From Dipteris shenzhenensis (taxonomy: Eukaryota > Polypodiophyta > Polypodiopsida > Gleicheniales), in the NCBI GenBank assembly GCA_047967505.1, contig CM106538.1: DNA of 64,000 nt. One strand, 5' to 3'. The translations under genes and the position numbers were made by a program. The notes below the pieces were generated by a model, which was not told the DNA's origin, searched no databases, and was given only the letters and a program-made list of their open reading frames with translations. Positions 58,584-64,000 of the stretch are shown piece by piece; the first letter of the stretch is position 1; each line of letters opens with the position of its first letter.

Positions 58584-60051
58584 ATGGCGGCCACGAGCCC
58601 GGAACCGGTGGCCCAGACGGACCCCCCTCCTCCATCAGCCTATCGCGTAACACTAATAGAGCACCAGGTCTCCTTGGTGAAGCAGGCCACCACGGACTTC
58701 TCCCAGACATCCGTTTATGGGAGAGTCATTGGCTACTCCCCTTCACGAGCAGACATCAAGGACTGGTTACAGTCCACCCTCTACCTTGAGGACAGCCACA
58801 TTGAGGAGGTTGCACTCATGGGACGTGGTATCTTCTGGCTCAAGCTCTCCTCAGCACAGGCTGCGAGCGATATGGTCAGGCGATCCCCTACTTCTGTGGG
58901 TGGGAAGATCATCCTTATGGTCCCATGGTATAGGGGTTTTAGTGTAGCGGACTTCGATGCCCGATTTCGCATTCCTCACCATCCAGTTACCCTCATCTTT
59001 CCAGGTCTTGCAACTGAGCTTCGCCCGATCATCAAGGACCTGGGGGCGCACTTTGGCTGGCCTATGCAGGACACACTACGTTGATGCGACGGCAGCCCAA
59101 GGGGTGCCACGTGTCAAAGTGGCAGTCCTAGATCCGCAGAGCATCCCCTCGGAGTTCGAGATCAAGACGGACACAGGTGTGGTGACGCAGCGCATTCTGG
59201 TCACTAGTCGCCCCAATCAGTGTCTGAGATGCCATGGCTTCGGGCACCAGGCGCGCTCCTGCCCTCGCTTCAAGGGTACAGAACCTCAGAAGGCCCCCAT
59301 CCAGGCAACTCAGGATCCCCCCCACCAGTCAACGACACCCCCTCTCGAAGGGGAAGGCTGGATGGAGGTCAAAAGAAAACGGAAGGGAAACAAAGCAGGA
59401 CCAAAAAAGCCTTCCCATCCACAACAAGAGCCCCCCCCTGTGGTCACTACTCATCAGCAGCCCGGTAAGGGGAAGGAGAAAGGGAAGGAGAAGATCAGCC
59501 AGCCTCCCCCTCATCCTTCACCCCGCCCTCCTTCCCCTCCCCCCTCCTCGGTCCCCCGACCCCCACCCCCTCCAGGATCCCCCCCAACACCGGTGGTTTC
59601 CGCTCCCCTCTCTTCCTCGAGCATGATCCAGAGGGAACCCCCCTATCTGCCTGAGCCACCTGCAGCCCCGAAACCAGCACAGACCTCCCCCGCGCCTATC
59701 CCTCCTGGCCCGGCGGAGGGGAGAGGCCCTTTCCCACAGATGGCCAGCACCCCTCTCTCTGGTTCAGGCTCCTCATCCTCGTCCCCACGCCCAAGGGCTG
59801 CTCCTAGAGCTCTATCTTTGGAGTTTTATCGAGCAGGACCTTGGGATTATCTGGATGCAGCAGGTATTGGCTCCTTCCCTGCATGCCTAGACATCAGCAT
59901 CTTCTTCCTCTGCAAGGGGGCGGAGGGTAAGGTGTCCGTCCTTGCCCCTCACGATGGTCCTAGCTATTCCTTCACTATCTCCAGTGAAGGGAATGAGCAA
60001 TGGACGAATGAAAATGTTTGGGAGACGATACGAGATCAGTCACAGGAGTAG
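58584..60051 (+). pseudogene. LINE ORF1: DUF4283-like domain, zinc knuckle, proline-rich tail
   Basis: The start is ATG 58584 (MAATSPEPVAQ). The first frame (to 59084) has VYGRVIGYSPSRADIKDWLQ and GIFWLKLSSAQAASDMVRR, a DUF4283-like RNA-binding fold. A frameshift near 59080 moves to the frame ending at 60051, which has VLDPQSIPSEFEIKTDTG, a CCHC knuckle CLRCHGFGHQARSC (near 59220-59262), a basic KRKRKGNKAGPKKP and a long proline/serine-rich region (59510-59790). ORF1 would bind LINE RNA. One frameshift makes this copy defective unless it is a programmed shift, for which I see no slippery site. Confidence 0.8.
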
Positions 60052-60130
60052 GTGTAGGACTGGATCGGTAGTAGAGCAGCGGAGCTTCTTCAGCAGCAGT
60101 GGAGTGGAAGGAGGGTGACGTTCGTCTGAG

Positions 60131-60864
60131 ATGGCGCCACAGCGTCAAACGTTTCCGCCTCTTGGTAATTATTCGGCCACCTCTGGAGTGGGTCTACGCG
60201 GAAGGGCTCCGCCCGTGGAGGACCGCAGAGGTAGCGGGCTTCTACAGTATTTCCCTGGCAGAGGCGTCGAGCTGGTTAGAGAGAGCCTACCACCATGGGA
60301 CGAAGGGCCTCTCCCCCCTGTTGAAGGTTTTAGAGGATGGGTCCGATGATCCGGACTCTCCTTCGAAACCCTCACAGAAGCGCCTTCGTCTGCACATTGG
60401 ACATCCTCCGAACACCTCGACATCGACCGCAAGCAGACAGCTGTTTGTGGCCCACCTTCCCTCCTCATGAGTATACGCATTATCTCTTGGAACGTCAATG
60501 GGTTCCACTCATCAGGAACCCGCGGCCCCAGGAAGATGGTGCTCAGACAGGAGCTCCAACCAGCCTTGGTGGGAAGGGTAGATGTGCTCCTATTGCAGGA
60601 ACACAAGCTTTCGGCTTCTCAGACCAGTATTTGTGGGAAGGTCCTCACAGGACGCTCCCACACCTACTGGGAACCTTCGATTGGTGAGCAGGGGAGGAGC
60701 GGGGGTGTCTGTACCTCCATCGACGCTTCTCTCGTTCAGAATGTGTGTGGTTTTGGCACTCTGATCCCAGGACGTGCGCTTTGGGTGGGCTTGAATATTG
60801 AGGGATCCCGTATCGGCATCCTCAATATCTATGCCCCGACCGGAGAGCCGCTTTTTGGAGATCC
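60131..60864 (+). pseudogene. LINE ORF2 start, first part of the endonuclease
   Basis: The endonuclease proper starts at 60467 (MSIRIISWNVNGFHSSGTRG), with VDVLLLQEHKL (catalytic Glu) and GILNIYAPTGEP. The same frame opens upstream at 60131 (MAPQRQTFPPLGNYS) with one TGA at 60347, so the true ORF2 start could be either. A frame break at 60866 separates this from the rest. Confidence 0.8.
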
Positions 60865-60879
60865 TTGACAGACTTGTTG

Positions 60880-61773
60880 CCAGAGATGGATTCTTGAATT
60901 GTAGGAGGGGACTTCAACAACCTTGAGACCCTAGAGGATCAGCAGGGACGGGGCCCAGAGTTCCTCGGTATAGCTCAGGCAGAGCAGGCAGATTGGGACT
61001 CCTTCCTATTCGTAGTGGGAGGTCGGGACAGCTGGAGGGAGCCTTCCTTTCGCAGATGGACAGGGAGTCTGGACTTCTCTTGGGGTTACAGGAGGGAGGG
61101 AGGTAGACTTCTGGAGCAGCTGGACCGTTTCTATGTCAGCGATTGGGCACTTGGCAGAGGTGGAGAGTCAGGAGTGGTTCCAGGGACGACACTCTCAGAC
61201 CATGTCCCAGTCATCCTAGTCCTGGACTCAGCCTCTCACTCCTCACCTCCACGCTCATGCCGGATCCCAGACTCCATCTACTCCAGAGCAGCGGTTCGCA
61301 GCAGGATAGTGGACCTATGGGAGCAGGATTGGGACCCCACCGGGGATATGGTAGCACAGGTAGCTCAGGCGCTTGCTGAGTCTAGCCTCATCTGTCAGCA
61401 GGGGGCGATTCAGGTCAAGCAGCAGTGTTGGGCGAAGGAGAGGGGTCTCAGACGAGATCTCGCCTCGATTCAGCGGATGCAGCAGTCTTCTCCAGGCTCT
61501 GAGGAGCTTAGACAGCAGGAGGTTCGGGCCCGAGCCATGCTAGAGGAGATCACCCAGCGACGCTCAGAGTTCTCGTTTCATGATTCCAAGTCCTTCTGGG
61601 CTAGGAAAGGCGACAGGATGTGCAGAGAGTTCTTCAAGACTCATGGTCATAGGTTAGCAGGGAACAGCTCCGATCTCTTAGAGCGCAGGATGGTAGTGTC
61701 AGGACAGATCCAGACGAGGTCTCGGACTTGGCGACAGATTTCTACAGATCATTGTTCCAGCAGGCGCCCCTAG
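60880..61773 (+). pseudogene. LINE ORF2, endonuclease C-terminal half and linker
   Basis: VGGDFNNLE (Asp/Asn), LDFSWGYRREGGRLLEQLDR, FYVSDW and TTLSDHVPVIL (SDH) complete the endonuclease active site. An alpha-helical linker with ARKGDRMCREFFKTH follows. The frame shifts again near 61728 before RT. Confidence 0.82.
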
Positions 61774-62759
61774 ACCCTCGTGGCCGCCTATGCAGGGAGG
61801 AGGTGTGGAGGTCTACACCGCGGCTCGTGCAGCCTAGCATGAGTGACTCCCTTCTCGCTCCTTTCACCGTGGCGGAGATGCAGGATGCGGTGAGCGCTAT
61901 TGATGGGCAGAAATGCCCAGGTGAGGATGGCCTCTCCAGAGCTTTCTTCACCACCTTTTGGGAGCAGATCCACCGGCCCTTGCTCGCAGCCTTCCAACAT
62001 ATCTTCTCCAGCGGACAGATGCCAGAGAGCCTTGCGACAGGCTTGATATGCCTCATCCCCAAAGGGGAGGACCGTCAAGAGATCAGACAGTGGCGCCCTA
62101 TCACCCTCCTCCTGACCGCCTACAAAATCCTCGCCAAGATGATCAGTAGCCGCATCCGCCCCCTGCTACACGACTTGATCCATGACACCCAAACTGGTTT
62201 TGTCCAAGATCGCAGCATTTTGGACAACATCTTCACTTTCTCAGAGGCGACGGAGTGGGCCCGGCACAGTGGCCAGCACCTTGCCATACTCCTTCTTGAC
62301 TTTGAGAAGGCGTACGACAGGGTTGACTGGTCCTTGGAAGGTACACTCTCTCGGTTCGGTTTCGCGAACGAGTGGATCAGAGGTATTGCTAGCCTCTACA
62401 GGTCGGCCTCCAGCCGGGTTATCATCAGCGGCAAGATGGGGGAGAGATTCACCCTCGAGCGCTCGGTGCGTCAGGGCCGTCCGTTAGCGCCCTACCTCTT
62501 CCTATTTTTTGCGGAGGCCATGACCCACTTCCTACGAGCCCGTACCACTGGTCTTCGTGGGATGAGTCTCCCTATTCGAGACGATGCACAACTTCTGGAC
62601 TCCGAGTATGTAGACGACACAGCCCTATATGTGCAGGATGATATCGAGTCACTGGAGCAAGTGAGACTGTCCCTAGAGGTTTTTTGCCTAGCCGCTGGGG
62701 CGAAAATCAACTGGCATAAGTCAGTTGGTTTTCTTACGGATCCGAGAGCCAGCTCATAG
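61728..62759 (+). pseudogene. LINE ORF2, reverse transcriptase
   Basis: A 343-residue frame with QKCPGEDGLSRAFFTTFW, LICLIPKGEDRQEIRQWR, PITLLLTAYKILAKMISSR, QTGFVQDRSILDNI, LLLDFEKAYDRVDW, VRQGRPLAPYLFLFFAEAM and the catalytic SEYVDDTALY. YVDD instead of the FADD usual in plant L1 is notable. The stop at 62757 is TAG; RT-thumb homology (TPYLGFQVG) continues past it. Confidence 0.9.
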
Positions 62760-63841
62760 TGGGATATTTTCCTGGGGTTTTGCTGGATCCCTAGAGGACA
62801 GACGACACCTTACCTGGGATTCCAGGTAGGCCTGGACATCACACCGGCTCAGCAGTTCTTGCCGGTCCTAGCCTCCATACGACGGAAGCTAGCTTTCTGG
62901 AGCACGGCTTGGCTATCCTTGGCAGGCAGGGCCCTTGTGGTCAACCAGGTCCTTCTTGCCACTGCTTGGTATGTGGCCTCTTGCTGGTGTTTCTCGAGAT
63001 CATGTGTAGCCCAGTTGAGGAGACTGGTGCGGAACTTCCTTTGGTCTGGTTCAGATGGTTCCGGCACCACCAGAGCCTAGGTCACCTGGCAGACGGTCAT
63101 TCTCCCCCAGACAGAGGGAGCCTTGGCATCATAGATCCAGAACTGCAGCGTCAGGCACTACTTGGCAAGTTAGTCATCCGCGGTCTGACCCCAAGAGGGC
63201 AGACGTGGAAGCTCTTGCTTCAGCATGGTCTCAGTGCGTGTACCCCCCAGAGAGGAGGTGATTGGCAGCCATCTATCCGGTGGATCTTCACTTCTGCCCC
63301 ATTGACTCAGCCCCGTTCCCCCTTCCTCCGTAGCCTCGTTTCGGTCTGGAGGAAGTTGCGACACAGCCTCTCCCAAGTTCCCCCTAACTGCCGAGAGGAG
63401 ATAGACAGACAGCCCCTGATCTGGAGCAGCCAGGTGACAGATGATACAGGTCGCCAGCTTGGAGAGAGATCCCATATCCCTTGGGCGCTCTGGGCGCGTG
63501 GGCCCGCGCGCTCGCTCCGGGTTTGGAGGGACGTCTACAGCCAGCTGAGCCGAGGCGAACTGGCAATAGCAGTAGGTACGGCACGTGGGATCCAAGCTCG
63601 GCGTGCGGAGATCAATGCTGCCATTCCTGCAGGTTGGAGGATTCCCATGGTCATCGGACAGCTCTTCCCGGGAGATGAGAGGTGGCTAGGACAGTTCACT
63701 CCACGGGGCATTCCTTTGGTGGTTGCAGGCCTTTTCCCGGACTCCTCGATCCACTTCTTCTCTGTCGCCGATGATAGCCGCCTACAGAGCAGAGAGGCTG
63801 TGATCGACCCCCAGCTTCCCTGGCAGCGCTTCGCATCGTAG
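62760..63841 (+). pseudogene. LINE ORF2, C-terminal region
   Basis: Thumb and connection sequences continue (KLAFWSTAWLSLAGRALVVN, QVLLATAWYVASCWCFSRSC, RRLVRNFLWSG) in one frame to 63080. After a shift, the frame ending at 63841 carries GSLGIIDPELQRQALLGKLV and a Trp/Arg-rich tail. The usual zinc-binding motif is not evident before the window ends. Confidence 0.75.
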
Positions 63842-64000
63842 GGCTGCAAGGGAAAACGTGGCATATAGACCCCCTGATTATGCAGGACCAGGACTGGAGA
63901 CTCTGGATATGGGAGGGCCGTTTCTTGACAGAGGTGGAGTGGGACCCAGGGGAGTGGCGCTAGCCACCATTGGAGACCTTAGAAAACCCTACCCCCTTCT

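Larger units (their letters stand above)
58230..64000 (+). mobile_element. GC-rich L1-type LINE, 3' end beyond the window
   Basis: A C-rich 5' leader is followed by ORF1 (58584) and ORF2 (endonuclease, RT, C-terminal part). Composition is much richer in G and C than the rest of the window. Only a few frameshifts and stops disrupt it, so it is less decayed than the other LINEs. No 3' end or tail is reached by 64000. Confidence 0.9.

Overview
The window looks like nuclear DNA of a vascular plant with a large, transposon-rich genome. The evidence is a spliced two-domain (group I) WRKY transcription factor gene, a plant-type U1 snRNA gene, plant LTR retrotransposons with initiator-Met tRNA primer sites, plant L1-type LINEs, and remnants of other transposon classes. 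A WRKY intron of about 10 kb packed with nested elements fits a gymnosperm or a fern better than a compact angiosperm, but the sequence alone does not settle the species.

Layout. 1-3240: a rearranged Ty1-copia remnant with an internal inversion. 3240-7100: repeats, then the probable upstream region of the WRKY gene, with minisatellite-like repeats and two W-boxes. 7117-19908: the WRKY gene in five coding exons (7117-7614, 7805-7990, 8308-9077, 9199-9360, 19317-19908; 735 residues). Its last intron holds a 5'-truncated LINE, a Ty3-gypsy element nested inside that LINE (5-bp target duplication CATTG), and a decayed copia fragment on the minus strand. 20.6-22.8 kb: a possible CACTA remnant, an alternating purine/pyrimidine tract and a telomere-like tract. 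23131-28475: a full-length but decayed minus-strand LINE with a perfect 16-bp target duplication. 28.6-36 kb: a ~43-bp tandem array, a three-copy dispersed repeat and a gutted minus-strand gypsy element between LTR-like repeats. 36247-36408: the U1 snRNA gene.

38.5-49.5 kb is a decayed transposon-like region, perhaps hAT with a BED finger, split by a young 8.66-kb Ty3-gypsy chromovirus at 39634-48292 (TSD TATAT, LTRs about 1.5% diverged). That element carries an inverted copy of its own pol 3' half plus LTR. This gives a near-palindrome with ~1.7-kb arms and a ~340-bp spacer, and places an LTR promoter antisense to gag-pol. It is the most interesting structure here, because a transcript could fold into a long hairpin and seed small RNAs against its own family. 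49.5-57.6 kb holds copia, LINE and gypsy scraps. 57653-58229 is an inverted, ~98% identical copy of part of the BED-like region. 58230 to the end is a GC-rich LINE, fairly well preserved and cut by the window edge.

Only the WRKY gene and the U1 gene look like functional host genes. Almost everything else is mobile DNA in various states of decay. Premature stops in the two best-read LTR elements are all TAG, which suggests decay by deamination of methylated cytosine.
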